NCBI RefSeq assembly: GCF_001439815.1
Contig: NZ_JYLM01000003.1
Span: 605,641-669,640 of the forward strand
Direction of reading: 5' to 3'
Source: Pseudomonas orientalis
Lineage (GTDB): Bacteria > Pseudomonadota > Gammaproteobacteria > Pseudomonadales > Pseudomonadaceae
Length of the DNA stretch: 64,000 nt
The number at the start of each line of letters is the position of its first letter. Positions within the stretch are counted from its first letter, which is position 1. The notes below the pieces were generated by a model, which ran no database searches, was not told the origin of the DNA, and was given only the letters and a program-made list of their open reading frames with translations. Positions 17,363-25,825 of this stretch are shown here, one piece after another. The translations under genes and the position numbers were made by a program.

Positions 17363-18463
17363 CTACTCCTTGGCCGCCAGATTCACCACACGGTTGTCGC
17401 GATCCACCGGACGCACCTGCTGGCCCTCATGGAGCACATGCACACCCGCCGCAATCACCCAGTCGGTGGGCGCCAGGCCTTCGAGTATCGGCACGCTCTT
17501 CTCGCCAAACGCGCCGATGCGCACAGGTGTGCGCTTGAGGGTGTTGTCCGGCGCCACACGCCAGACGTAGGACGCGCCGTTCTCCGCGCTGAGGGCGGAC
17601 AGCGGCACCGACAGGGGAATCACACCGTCGGCCTGTATGAATACCCGGGCACTCTGACCGAGTTCGGCCGCAACCTTGCCGCCCGTGAACGCAACCCGCG
17701 CAGCGAAGGTGCGCGACTTCGGATCGGCGGCGGGCGACAGCTCGCGAATGCGTCCGGAAAAGCGTTGATCCGGCTGGCTCCACAGCTCAACCGACACCGG
17801 CTGGCCGACTTTGAAACGGCCGAAGCCTTGCTCAGGCAGGCTGATCAGTACTTCACGCTCGCCATCGGTGGCCAGGGTGAACAGGGTCTGGCCGGCGGAG
17901 ACGACCTGGCCCACTTCAACGGCACGCCTGGCGACGACACCGTCCTGGGGCGCACGCAGCACGGCATACCCGGCCTGGTTGCTGGACACGTCGAACTCAG
18001 CCTTGATCTGCTTGAGGCGTGCAACACCGGCTCGATAAAGATTTTCGGAATTGTCGTACTGGGATCGGCTGACCATCTGACGGTCCATCAGGGTCTTATA
18101 GCGATCACGCTCGGCGCGCACCAGACTCAGGTTGGCCTCGGCGGCGGCCACCTGAGCACGGGTGGCTTCCAGTTGCAGGCGTACATCCTGAGGGTCGAGC
18201 TCCGCCAGTGGCTGGTTGGCCTTGACCCGCTCGCCCTCCTCCACCAGGCGCTTGCTGACTTTGCCACCGATGCGGAAAGCCAGGTCCGGTTCATAGCGGG
18301 CGCGCACTTCACCGGGATAGCTGTCCAACGCCTGCGCCGAGGGCTGGGGTTGCACTACCATGGCCGGACGGGGGGCGGTTGGTGCCGCTTCTTCATGGCC
18401 GCAGGCGGCTAAGAGGAAGAGCAGGCTGACAGGCAAGGCAAAGGGCAGGAAAGTGCTGCGCAT
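17363..18463 (-). CDS. mexJ: RND efflux periplasmic adaptor, lipoprotein (MexJ type)
   Basis: Membrane-fusion protein of 366 residues. The N-terminus is a lipoprotein signal (ALPVSLLFLLAAC, lipobox LAAC at about C21). The usual adaptor order follows: lipoyl-like half (VSKRLVEEGERVKANQPLAE), alpha-hairpin (LEATRAQVAAAEANLSLVRA and following), second lipoyl half (APQDGVVARRAVEVGQVVSA), then beta-barrel and membrane-proximal domains. It is the first gene of a two-gene operon with the transporter. Regulation is most likely by the divergent TetR repressor at 18557. Confidence 0.87.
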   Translation of the reverse strand: MRSTFLPFALPVSLLFLLAACGHEEAAPTAPRPAMVVQPQPSAQALDSYPGEVRARYEPDLAFRIGGKVSKRLVEEGERVKANQPLAELDPQDVRLQLEATRAQVAAAEANLSLVRAERDRYKTLMDRQMVSRSQYDNSENLYRAGVARLKQIKAEFDVSSNQAGYAVLRAPQDGVVARRAVEVGQVVSAGQTLFTLATDGEREVLISLPEQGFGRFKVGQPVSVELWSQPDQRFSGRIRELSPAADPKSRTFAARVAFTGGKVAAELGQSARVFIQADGVIPLSVPLSALSAENGASYVWRVAPDNTLKRTPVRIGAFGEKSVPILEGLAPTDWVIAAGVHVLHEGQQVRPVDRDNRVVNLAAKE

Positions 18464-18500
18464 GCTGTGGGACCTTTCGCAAATGAAGCTTGGAATAATT

Positions 18501-18548
18501 ATACTGGCCGGTATGTTATTAATACCAAACTCGCCAGTCCAGTATTAA
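18501..18548. promoter_or_regulatory. Candidate TetR (MexL-like) operators in divergent promoter region
   Basis: Two inverted repeats lie in the 93-bp gap between mexJ and the TetR gene: ATACTGGCCGGTAT at 18501-18514 (palindromic except for one base pair) and TTAATAC (18519-18525) with GTATTAA (18542-18548), 16 nt apart. Both carry the same ATAC/GTAT half-site. This is where a divergent TetR repressor would bind. Binding is inferred. Confidence 0.55.
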
Positions 18549-18556
18549 AGGTGAAA

Positions 18557-19192
18557 ATGTCCGACAATCCTGTAAACACCAACAGTCCCGGGCGCCCCAA
18601 GGACATGGCAAAACGCCAGTCCATCCTTGATGCGGCGAAATCGCTGTTCTTGGACAAGGGTTACGCGAACACCAGCATGGACGCCGTCGCCCTGGCAGCC
18701 GGCGTATCGAAACTCACCGTCTATAGCCACTTCACCGACAAGGAGACCCTGTTCACCGCAGCGGTGGTGGCCAAGTGTGAAGAGCAATTGCCGGTGATGT
18801 ACTTCGAGCTGCCTGCGGGCATGCCTGTAGAGACCGTGTTGCTGAACATCGCACGGGGCTTCCATCGGCTGATCAACAGCGAGGAGTCGGTGAACCTGCA
18901 TCGCTTGATGATGACCACCGGCAATCAGGACGTGAAACTCTCACAGATCTTCTTTGAAGCCGGCCCCATGCGCATGCTGCAAGGCATGGAGCGCCTGCTT
19001 GGCAAGATTGACCAGAGCGGCGCGCTGAGCATCGACAAACCCTTCAAGGCCGCAGAGCACTTCTTTTGCCTGCTCAAGGGCACGGCGAACTTCCGTTTGC
19101 TGTATGGCTGCGGCGGGCAACTGAGCGAAGAAGCTGCCGAAGAGCATGTTCGGGAGGTAGTGGGGTTGTTTATGCGGGCGTATGGGGCATAG
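18557..19192 (+). CDS. mexL: TetR-family repressor of the RND operon (MexL type)
   Basis: A 211-residue regulator. The N-terminal TetR helix-turn-helix is clear: AKRQSILDAAKSLFLDKGYA, then TSMDAVALAAGVSKLTVYSH. The C-terminal helical domain would bind the inducer and form the dimer. I chose the ATG at 18557, giving MSDNPVNTNSPGRPKD, which resembles the MexL start; an upstream in-frame ATG at 18467 would run through the operator region. It is divergent from mexJK, the standard layout for a local repressor. Confidence 0.82.
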   Translation: MSDNPVNTNSPGRPKDMAKRQSILDAAKSLFLDKGYANTSMDAVALAAGVSKLTVYSHFTDKETLFTAAVVAKCEEQLPVMYFELPAGMPVETVLLNIARGFHRLINSEESVNLHRLMMTTGNQDVKLSQIFFEAGPMRMLQGMERLLGKIDQSGALSIDKPFKAAEHFFCLLKGTANFRLLYGCGGQLSEEAAEEHVREVVGLFMRAYGA

Positions 19193-19222
19193 GTATCTAC
19201 ACAGCTTTGATATGACACCGAC

Positions 19223-19320
19223 ATGTGGCGAGGGAGCTAGCTCCCATCGCTGCCTCAGAGCCGACCGGGATTTTGGTGCCGATCCCGGTCCAAATGTGGG
19301 AGGGGGCTTGCCCCCGATGG
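19223..19320. repeat. Two REP-type palindromes after the TetR gene
   Basis: A TGTGGCGAGGGAGCTAGCTC copy lies at about 19224-19245, and a TGTGGGAGGGGGCTTGCCCC copy at about 19295-19314 continues with CCGAT. Between them GACCGGGAT...GATCCCGGTC (about 19262-19290) is also palindromic. No gene is seen from 19193 to 19754; the rest of this gap is the branched repeat listed separately. Confidence 0.75.
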
Positions 19321-19429
19321 CGGCCTCCGGGCCGACCAGGATGCTGGATTGGACCGAGTACATATCCGTTTCTTCGGTAACGGCCACTTAGGGTTCCGCT
19401 TTTACAGCGGCTCACTTTTGAAAAGCCGG

Positions 19430-19650
19430 AATGCCGGCCCAGTCAAAAGTAAGCAAAACGCTCTTGCCCCACCACTCGGCACCTCGCTTGGGCTCGGTGT
19501 GCCCGAACGCAGGCTTGAATCCGTGGGTAACCCGGCAGGACGCCGGGTTAGCCGCACTGGGCCATGGATGGCCCATTGCGGCGGCCCACGGATTCAAGCC
19601 TGCGTTCGGCCAGCGTGGTTTAACGGGGCGCCTGAGATCAAAAGCAGATC
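19430..19650. repeat. Branched palindromic intergenic element with 25-bp outer stem
   Basis: The core at 19503-19609 has a 25-bp perfect inverted repeat (19503-19527 with 19585-19609) enclosing two further hairpins: TAACCCGGC/GCCGGGTTA (19528-19550) and GCCGCA-c-TGGGCCAT/ATGGCCCA-t-TGCGGC (19551-19582). The whole would fold as a three-way junction. Flanking sequence (GTCAAAAGTAAGCAAAACGC at about 19442 and GTTTAACGGGGCGCCTGAGA at about 19618) seems to belong to the same unit, which I recall as a dispersed repeat in fluorescent pseudomonads. Open frames here do not look like genes. AGATCAAGATCAAGATCAAG at about 19645-19665 is a short direct repeat. Confidence 0.75.
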
Positions 19651-19721
19651 AAGATCAAGATCAAGAGCGGCTCGCTTCGCATCGTGGTTACGGTTGGGCG
19701 CTGCTGAGTTGTGATACCTGC

Positions 19722-19744
19722 AAGGTGCAAGTAAAAGGCACCTT
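19722..19744 (-). terminator. Hairpin downstream of rsmJ
   Basis: AAGGTGC (19722-19728) and GCACCTT (19738-19744) flank a 9-nt loop, 11 bp beyond the rsmJ stop on its 3' side. This is a modest terminator candidate. Confidence 0.45.
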
Positions 19745-19754
19745 AGCTTGAAAT

Positions 19755-20537
19755 TTAAACCTTGAGCGCTTTCTTGGGATAAATGTCATAACGGCTGGAT
19801 TTGCCCTCCAGCGCATGGCTCGGTTTAGGCCCGTCAATACACGGCGCCTTGCGCGGGCGCTTGACCACTACGCGATGGCTGGCCAGGGCCAGGGCCGCGG
19901 CGAGCAACGCCGGTGCATCCAGGTCATCACCGACCAGTGGCCGGAACAGACGCATTTCCTTTTTCACCAGGGCGGTTTTCTCGCGATGCGGGAACATTGG
20001 GTCCAGGTAGATCACCTGCGGCGGCTCGCCCTGCCAATTGAGCATCACGTCGATGGAGTTGCCCTTGAGCAGCTTCATGCGCGCCACGATCGGCGCCACG
20101 TCAAAATCCTGCGCAGCGCGCGCCAGGCCGTCTTCAAGCAGGGCACCGATCAACGGCTGGCGCTCGATCAGGCTCATCTCACAGCCCAGGCTCGCGAGCA
20201 CGAACGCATCCTTGCCCAAGCCCGCCGTGGCGTCCAGCACACGCGGACGCACGCCTTGGGCAACGCCCACGGCCTTGGCGATCATCTGTCCGCTGCCACC
20301 GCCATATAAGCGCCGGTGCGCCGCGCCGCCCTCGACAAAGTCGACCCGCACCGGGCCCGGCGCGTCGGGCCCGAGCTGTTGCAGCTGCAGGCCTTGTTCC
20401 CCGAACTGGAGGGAAAAGTCCGCAGCTTCGAGTTGCACAGGCAAGCCCAGCAGCGCAGCCCACTGCTCGGCGCGGGCCTGGAATTGCTCGGCCAAGGCCT
20501 CGACCCGAATGCGGCTGGCCGCTGGTTGTTCGCTCAT
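19755..20537 (-). CDS. rsmJ: 16S rRNA (guanine-1516 N2)-methyltransferase
   Basis: SAM-dependent methyltransferase of 260 residues that modifies G1516 of 16S rRNA. The SAM site is in [20 protein letters not shown] and the catalytic motif is [11 protein letters not shown], a diagnostic RsmJ (YhiQ) feature, with [10 protein letters not shown] later. An ATG at 20537 is preferred; a TTG codon immediately upstream at 20540 is the alternative. In P. aeruginosa this gene also follows mexL and precedes the conserved gene on its other side. Confidence 0.94.
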   Translation of the reverse strand: MSEQPAASRIRVEALAEQFQARAEQWAALLGLPVQLEAADFSLQFGEQGLQLQQLGPDAPGPVRVDFVEGGAAHRRLYGGGSGQMIAKAVGVAQGVRPRVLDATAGLGKDAFVLASLGCEMSLIERQPLIGALLEDGLARAAQDFDVAPIVARMKLLKGNSIDVMLNWQGEPPQVIYLDPMFPHREKTALVKKEMRLFRPLVGDDLDAPALLAAALALASHRVVVKRPRKAPCIDGPKPSHALEGKSSRYDIYPKKALKV

Positions 20538-20633
20538 CAATCGCTACGCTCGAAAATATTAAGGATCGGCCAATACCGGCCGATAAAAACAACAGTCAGG
20601 TATTTTGCCAGAGCTGAGCGTCGACCGAGAAAA

Positions 20634-21254
20634 ATGTCAGACATTCTTCCCCTAACTATCGGTGTACTGCCGACCCACAACCACTACGGCCTGCGCAATA
20701 CTCAAGCGCTGGCCGGGGTGAGCCATGTGTGGCAGGACTTCTTCGCCCGTGCCCTGGCCGAACAGCTCGGCGGCGCGCCGGGTGCGCTTGCCGCCACGGC
20801 GCCTGCACCACAGGATCCGGCGGTGGAACCCAGTGAAGGTGCCGACCTGCTGGCGCAGATCCTCACCCAGCGTGAATGCGACGTGAAAGACACCGAGATC
20901 GCCCCGCCTGAACCGCTGTTCCTGCCGATTGCCGAATTCGAGACCGATCTGCTGCCGCCCGCGCCCGCGCCGTTCCCTGACGAAGAGATCATCGCCCAGC
21001 AACGCCAGCAGCATTTCGAAAGCGGCTGGGTACGACCAATTGTCCTGAATGCGGGCCAACCCGTCGCCGAATCCGGCCCGGCGCCGCAACCGCGCCCGTT
21101 GCATCTGCCGATTGCCGAGTTCGAGCTGGACTTGCTGCCGCCGGCCGCGACCCCGTTCACCGCACAGGACCTGATCGAACAACAGAAAGCGCTGGATTTT
21201 GACTACCACTGGGCACGCCCGTTGATCGTCAACAACCTGCGCCTGGCCGCCTGA
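20634..21254 (+). CDS. Conserved hypothetical protein with a duplicated 47-residue motif
   Basis: I recognise no domain. The 206-residue protein is acidic and proline-rich with no signal peptide or membrane segment. After an N-terminal region (HYGLRNTQALAGVSHVWQDF) it contains two copies of one unit: PLFLPIAEFETDLLPPAPAP...WVRPIVLN and PLHLPIAEFELDLLPPAATP...WARPLIVN, about 47 residues each and about 50 residues apart. An ATG at 20634 was chosen; the frame is open further upstream but over rsmJ. It is divergent from rsmJ with 96 bp between them. A homologue occupies the same place in other pseudomonads as far as I recall, which supports a real gene of unknown role. Confidence 0.75.
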   Translation: MSDILPLTIGVLPTHNHYGLRNTQALAGVSHVWQDFFARALAEQLGGAPGALAATAPAPQDPAVEPSEGADLLAQILTQRECDVKDTEIAPPEPLFLPIAEFETDLLPPAPAPFPDEEIIAQQRQQHFESGWVRPIVLNAGQPVAESGPAPQPRPLHLPIAEFELDLLPPAATPFTAQDLIEQQKALDFDYHWARPLIVNNLRLAA

Positions 21255-21257
21255 CGC

Positions 21258-21950
21258 CTAGCGACACACCCACCAGCGCCCCATATCCAGGTGAAAATGG
21301 TTACGGTGTGCGGCGTTGTAGTCAGGGCTCAACACCCCGTTGAAAGCGTTACACGCACTGTCACGCACCTGACGCAAAAACCGTGCGTCAGCACCGTCCC
21401 CTGGCCACCCCTTGAGCACACTGATAGGGCGACCATCCGCCAGGCGAAACCCGGCGATATCCAGGGCATTGGCCGACGCGTGCTGACTGAGCTGGCCTTC
21501 GGCGCGGTTGTAGATAGTGCGACAGGCAAAACTGCCAAGATGATCGACTCGCGTTACCGCCTGGCCATAGATCGCCTGAGCGGCCGGCTGCACACTGTGG
21601 CGCTCGAACAACGCAAAGGCGACCGCCAACGGGCAACTGGCCAGAAAGCTGCTGCTCAAGCCCACCTCTGCGCCCTGCACCCGCAACGTGTTGCGTAACG
21701 GGCACGCGGCGTCGGGGCGTGAGTCCGCCTGACGGGTCACCCGCAAACCCGAGGTTTTCAGTACTTGATCGCACAGCACGGGGTCATCCTGCAGCCGCGC
21801 CAACTTGTAGCGCGTCAACAGGTTCGGACTGGCGCGCACATCCAGCGGCGCCCATGGGTTCCACTCATCCGGCATCCAGCCCCGCCATACGCCCACGGAG
21901 ACAGCGCCGCCGAGCACCAGCAACGCGCCCATCCACCTGATCGACCGCAT
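21258..21950 (-). CDS. Extensin-like family protein
   Basis: A 230-residue protein with an N-terminal membrane anchor (MGALLVLGGAVSVGVW) and a periplasmic extensin-like C-terminal domain (about 70-230). The family hallmarks are visible: CPLRNTLRV, a central SFACRTIYNR, SQHASANALDIAGFRLADG and the closing NAAHRNHFHLDMGRWWVC. The conserved H/D residues in SQHASANALDIAG and HRNHFHLD recall zinc D,D-peptidases of the M15 type, so a cell-wall role is plausible but unproven. Its ATG is 3 nt from the stop of the upstream gene (21954), so the two are likely co-transcribed. Confidence 0.85.
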   Translation of the reverse strand: MRSIRWMGALLVLGGAVSVGVWRGWMPDEWNPWAPLDVRASPNLLTRYKLARLQDDPVLCDQVLKTSGLRVTRQADSRPDAACPLRNTLRVQGAEVGLSSSFLASCPLAVAFALFERHSVQPAAQAIYGQAVTRVDHLGSFACRTIYNRAEGQLSQHASANALDIAGFRLADGRPISVLKGWPGDGADARFLRQVRDSACNAFNGVLSPDYNAAHRNHFHLDMGRWWVCR

Positions 21951-21953
21951 GGC

Positions 21954-22781
21954 TCAGCCCTTGAAGAATCGATTGGCCTGCTCGAACGGCATCTTGCGCT
22001 CGGTAAAGGTGAAGGTGCCCAACCCGTAGACCTCCTGCGCCGCCCGATAGAACTCGCCATAGGCCGCCAGGGCCAGGGCCGAGCCCAGGCTGATGCGACG
22101 CACGCCCAGTTCGTTCAACTGCGCGACACTGAGGTTCAAGCCACCGGACATCAACACATTCACCGGCTTGGGCGCGACGGCCTTGACCACCGCCAGCACC
22201 TCTTCGGCACTGCGCAGACCCGGCGCATACAGCACATCGGCGCCCGCTTCGGCATAGGCTTGCAGGCGACGAATGGTGTCGGGCAAATCCAGGCGGCCAT
22301 GCAGGAGGTTTTCTGCGCGCGCCGTCAGCGTAAAGGGAAATGCCAGGCTGCGGGCAGCGGCAACGGCAGCCTCAACGCGCTCGACAGCCAGGTCGAAGGG
22401 GTAGATAGGGTCGGCGGCAACGCCCGTGGCGTCTTCGATGGAGCCACCGACGATACCGCTGGCGGCGGCTCGCAGGATGGTTTGGGCACAGCCTTCAGGG
22501 GTATCGCTGAAGCCATTTTCCAAATCAGCGGCCACCGGCAGCGCAGTCGCCCGGACGATGCTGCCGGCATTGCCCAGGGTGTCTTCCAGCGACAGCGCGC
22601 CTTCGGCATCCGGCCGCCCCAGGCTGAACGCAAAGCCCGCGCTGGTGGTGGCCAACGCTTCGAAGCCAAGGCTGGCAAGCATAATGGCGGAACCGGCATC
22701 CCACGGATTGGGCATGACAAAGGCACGATCGCGCTCATGCAAGGCTTTGAAGGCTTCGGCGCGAAGGGTTTGGGCATCCAT
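21954..22781 (-). CDS. Isocitrate lyase/PEP-mutase superfamily enzyme
   Basis: A TIM-barrel enzyme of 275 residues in the superfamily of PrpB, PEP mutase and oxaloacetate decarboxylase, which cleave or form C-C or C-P bonds beside a carboxylate with Mg2+. Motifs include FVMPNPWDAGSAIMLASLGF, ATTSAGFAFSLG, PVAADLENGF (metal Asp/Glu), SIEDATG and TARAEN. The usual catalytic K-K-C-G-H loop of the lyases is not seen (GSIEDATG is followed directly by VAADP), as in the small carboxyvinyl-carboxyphosphonate-like members. Substrate unknown. AGGAGCC precedes the ATG. It probably shares a transcript with the extensin-like gene. Confidence 0.82.
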   Translation of the reverse strand: MDAQTLRAEAFKALHERDRAFVMPNPWDAGSAIMLASLGFEALATTSAGFAFSLGRPDAEGALSLEDTLGNAGSIVRATALPVAADLENGFSDTPEGCAQTILRAAASGIVGGSIEDATGVAADPIYPFDLAVERVEAAVAAARSLAFPFTLTARAENLLHGRLDLPDTIRRLQAYAEAGADVLYAPGLRSAEEVLAVVKAVAPKPVNVLMSGGLNLSVAQLNELGVRRISLGSALALAAYGEFYRAAQEVYGLGTFTFTERKMPFEQANRFFKG

Positions 22782-22809
22782 GACGGGCTCCTGGCGGGGA
22801 AAAGGAGCC

Positions 22810-23670
22810 TTAGAGTAACCCCAGTTGCTGCGCGACGGGTTCTCGATGCAAGGTCGGCAGCGGCGCGAGGCCTGGCAAACGTGCCATCAACTGGCCATGG
22901 AAACGCAAGGCCAGTTGTGCGGCGAGGCGGTTGTCCGAGGTGTGCAGGAACATGTAGGGGGTGCGCCCCTCTTCGATCCAACCGGCGATCTTTTCGACCC
23001 AGGGCAGCAGGAACGGGTCGTTGGCTTCAAGCTCGGGATGCCCGATAAAGCGCACCTGGGGAAACAGGGTCAACGCCGCCGGGCGCGGAGGCACCCTGGG
23101 CTTTTTCGATTGGGCATGCAGCACCGCCGCCGAGGTGGAGGTGCAACTGAACAGCGCGCGCGGATCAAGGCATACGCGCTCGACGCCGCGGTCACGCAAC
23201 AGGCGGTTGAGCATGCGCTCGGCCTCGCCTTTGGCGAAGAACTCATCGTGACGCACTTCAACGGCCAGTGGACGGTCAATGCCATCCAGGAAGCCGGCCA
23301 GCTCACCGAGGCGTTGCGGGGTAAAACCCTTCGACAGTTGCAGCCACAGGGGCGACACACGCTCGCCCAGAGGGCTCATCAAGCCGATAAAACTTTCCGC
23401 CGCCGGTAGTTGCTCGCGCAAGTCGCCGGCATGGCTGATATCACCCGGGAATTTGGCGGTGAAGCGAAAGTCATCGGGCATGATGTCGGCCCAGCGCTGC
23501 ACGGACGCGGCCGAGGGTCGAGCATAGAAAGTGGTGTTGCCTTCAACGGCGTTGAAGACCTGGGAATAGAGGCCGAGGTAATCGTTGGAGCGTGCATCGG
23601 CGGGGTACAGGTACTCGCGCCAGGCGTTTTCACTCCAGGACGGGCAGCCGATGTAGTAAGGCAGGCGCAT
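22810..23670 (-). CDS. DUF72 family protein (YecE-like)
   Basis: A 286-residue TIM-barrel protein. The N-terminus YYIGCPSWSENAWREYLYP and the segment YSQVFNAVEGNTTFYARPSA are typical of DUF72, as is FTAKFPGDISH. Function is unknown in the family. I chose the ATG at 23670 (MRLPYYIGCP); an earlier in-frame start at 23709 overlaps the upstream gene. Its start overlaps the TGA of the upstream small gene by one base (TGATG), so translation is coupled. Confidence 0.87.
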   Translation of the reverse strand: MRLPYYIGCPSWSENAWREYLYPADARSNDYLGLYSQVFNAVEGNTTFYARPSAASVQRWADIMPDDFRFTAKFPGDISHAGDLREQLPAAESFIGLMSPLGERVSPLWLQLSKGFTPQRLGELAGFLDGIDRPLAVEVRHDEFFAKGEAERMLNRLLRDRGVERVCLDPRALFSCTSTSAAVLHAQSKKPRVPPRPAALTLFPQVRFIGHPELEANDPFLLPWVEKIAGWIEEGRTPYMFLHTSDNRLAAQLALRFHGQLMARLPGLAPLPTLHREPVAQQLGLL

Positions 23671-23960
23671 CAGATGTGGATATCGAGACCCAGCACTTCC
23701 ATATCCCATTCGACAAAGCCGGCGGTGGTCAGGTAGCTGGCCAGGGCGTTGGCAACGCTTTTGCTCATGGAGCGGGGGAAGACCATGTCTTGCTGACGGG
23801 CAGGAAGGCCACTGATGCGGGCTTGAGTGCCGGCCTGCGCTTCGGATTGGACTTCAATGAAATCCGGCGAATCCTCGACCGAATCGTCCACCGTGGCGCT
23901 CGCCTTGCGCGGCTTACGCTTGATCGGGTACGACTGTGAGGAAAAGCCATCAATACGCAT
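23670..23960 (-). CDS. Hypothetical protein (96 aa) coupled to DUF72 gene
   Basis: I recognise no family. The 96-residue protein has a basic stretch (YPIKRKPRKA), an acidic linker (DDSVEDSPDFIEVQSEAQ) and a C-terminal helical segment (SMSKSVANALASYLTTAGFV) ending EVLGLDIHI. No signal peptide is seen. Its TGA overlaps the ATG of the DUF72 gene, which argues that it is translated. The 24.0-24.1 kb gap upstream, before the tsaB stop, holds its promoter and nothing else I can name. Confidence 0.65.
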   Translation of the reverse strand: MRIDGFSSQSYPIKRKPRKASATVDDSVEDSPDFIEVQSEAQAGTQARISGLPARQQDMVFPRSMSKSVANALASYLTTAGFVEWDMEVLGLDIHI

Positions 23961-24120
23961 GGGCGCGAACTCGCTATCAGTAATGGCATTTTAGTGGCGC
24001 TATCCGTAACGCGCAAATGCTCTGGTGATAACTAGAACACATAATTGGTAAAAGGTTTAAAAACCGGTGCAAATTCTGACGATTGGCGACATTTGCCTCA
24101 AAATGCCATCATTTTTGGCC

Positions 24121-24807
24121 TCAAATAATTCCGCGTTCCGCCTTGGTTTGCGCAACCTTATCGCGCAAGTAAACCGGCGCCGCCTGATCAGCGGGAATCG
24201 CCTCGCCACGCTCGAATGCAAAGCGCGCCAAGGTCAGCAAATCCTCTGCATGGGGCAGCATCGTGGCGTCCTGGCCGGCCAGCTGGACGCCGATCCGCTC
24301 GCCATAGCCCCAGCCGGTGCCGGCGCCGAACCAATCACCGCTGGCGTCCTCGGGCAGTGCAGATGATTCCGGCGCCTGCACCGCTTCCACGCCCACCAGG
24401 CGCATCTCGCCCGCCGTCTCGCGGTAGCAGCCCCAATAGACTTCGTCCATGCGCGCATCAATCGCCGCCGCCACTTGCGAGGCGCCATGTTCACGCAGCG
24501 CACGTTGGGCCAGCACCGCGAGGTTGGAGACCGGCAATACCGGACGCTCCAGCGCAAACGCCAGACCCTGCACCACGCCAATCGCTATGCGCACGCCGGT
24601 AAACGCGCCGGGGCCACGGCCGAACGCGATGGCATCCACGGCCGCCAGGCTGGTGCCGGCGTCTTCCAGCAGTTGCTTGATCATCGGCAACAGCTTCTGC
24701 GCGTGCAGGCGCGGGATCACCTCGTAGTGGCTCGTTACTTTGCCATCGTGCAGCAAGGCAACGGAGCAAGCTTCAGTCGCGGTGTCCAGGGCCAGCAGGG
24801 TGCTCAT
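24121..24807 (-). CDS. tsaB: tRNA t6A37 threonylcarbamoyltransferase complex subunit TsaB
   Basis: A 228-residue ASKHA-fold protein that forms the TsaB-TsaD-TsaE complex making t6A at position 37 of ANN-decoding tRNAs. Family features: MSTLLALDTATEACSVALLH at the N-terminus, IPRLHAQKLLPMI, the AFGRGPGAFTGVRIAIGVVQ motif and ARMDEVYWGCY. I chose the ATG at 24807; an in-frame start at 24855 would run into the adk terminator. In P. aeruginosa it also sits next to adk. Confidence 0.95.
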   Translation of the reverse strand: MSTLLALDTATEACSVALLHDGKVTSHYEVIPRLHAQKLLPMIKQLLEDAGTSLAAVDAIAFGRGPGAFTGVRIAIGVVQGLAFALERPVLPVSNLAVLAQRALREHGASQVAAAIDARMDEVYWGCYRETAGEMRLVGVEAVQAPESSALPEDASGDWFGAGTGWGYGERIGVQLAGQDATMLPHAEDLLTLARFAFERGEAIPADQAAPVYLRDKVAQTKAERGII

Positions 24808-24851
24808 GGGTGTGGGTGTCCAAGTCGAAATAAAGTGCGCCAGTATAAACA

Positions 24852-24877
24852 ACAACGGCCCGCAAGCGGGCCGTTGT
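24852..24877 (-). terminator. Strong terminator after adk
   Basis: ACAACGGCCCGC (24852-24863) and GCGGGCCGTTGT (24866-24877) form a 12-bp perfect stem with a 2-nt loop. On the minus strand it is followed by TGTTTATA, 20 bp after the adk stop. Confidence 0.85.
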
Positions 24878-24897
24878 CAGTGCAGCCGATCAACGCA

Positions 24898-25629
<732 letters not shown>

Positions 25630-25760
25630 TCAAACGGCCAAAGGCTGATCAAGATACACAGCGGGCCCTTGCCACACAAGCCGCCCAAAGTAGGAGAAAC
25701 CCGCGCCAGGCGCGCGTCGGCCAAAGGGTTTGCCTGAGCGCAACCCAACCCCTCAAACAA

Positions 25761-25784
25761 CGACCGCCCTTTTCAGGGCGGTCG
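25761..25784 (-). terminator. Terminator after ppc
   Basis: CGACCGCCC (25761-25769) and GGGCGGTCG (25776-25784) form a 9-bp perfect stem with a 6-nt loop. On the minus strand it follows the ppc stop by about 40 bp and is followed by TTGTTTG. Confidence 0.8.
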
Positions 25785-25825
25785 TCGCAGTTCATTCGCA
25801 AGCCTTTGAGAACACGCGAAAAACC

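Noticed and set aside
14714..18412. Two long plus-strand frames over the RND operon
   Set aside because: His/Gln/Arg-rich translations typical of antisense frames in GC-rich DNA; the minus strand encodes a full transporter and adaptor.
19349..19751. Small open frames in the repeat region
   Set aside because: They run through the arms of the branched palindrome and have repetitive, biased translations; I regard the region as non-coding.
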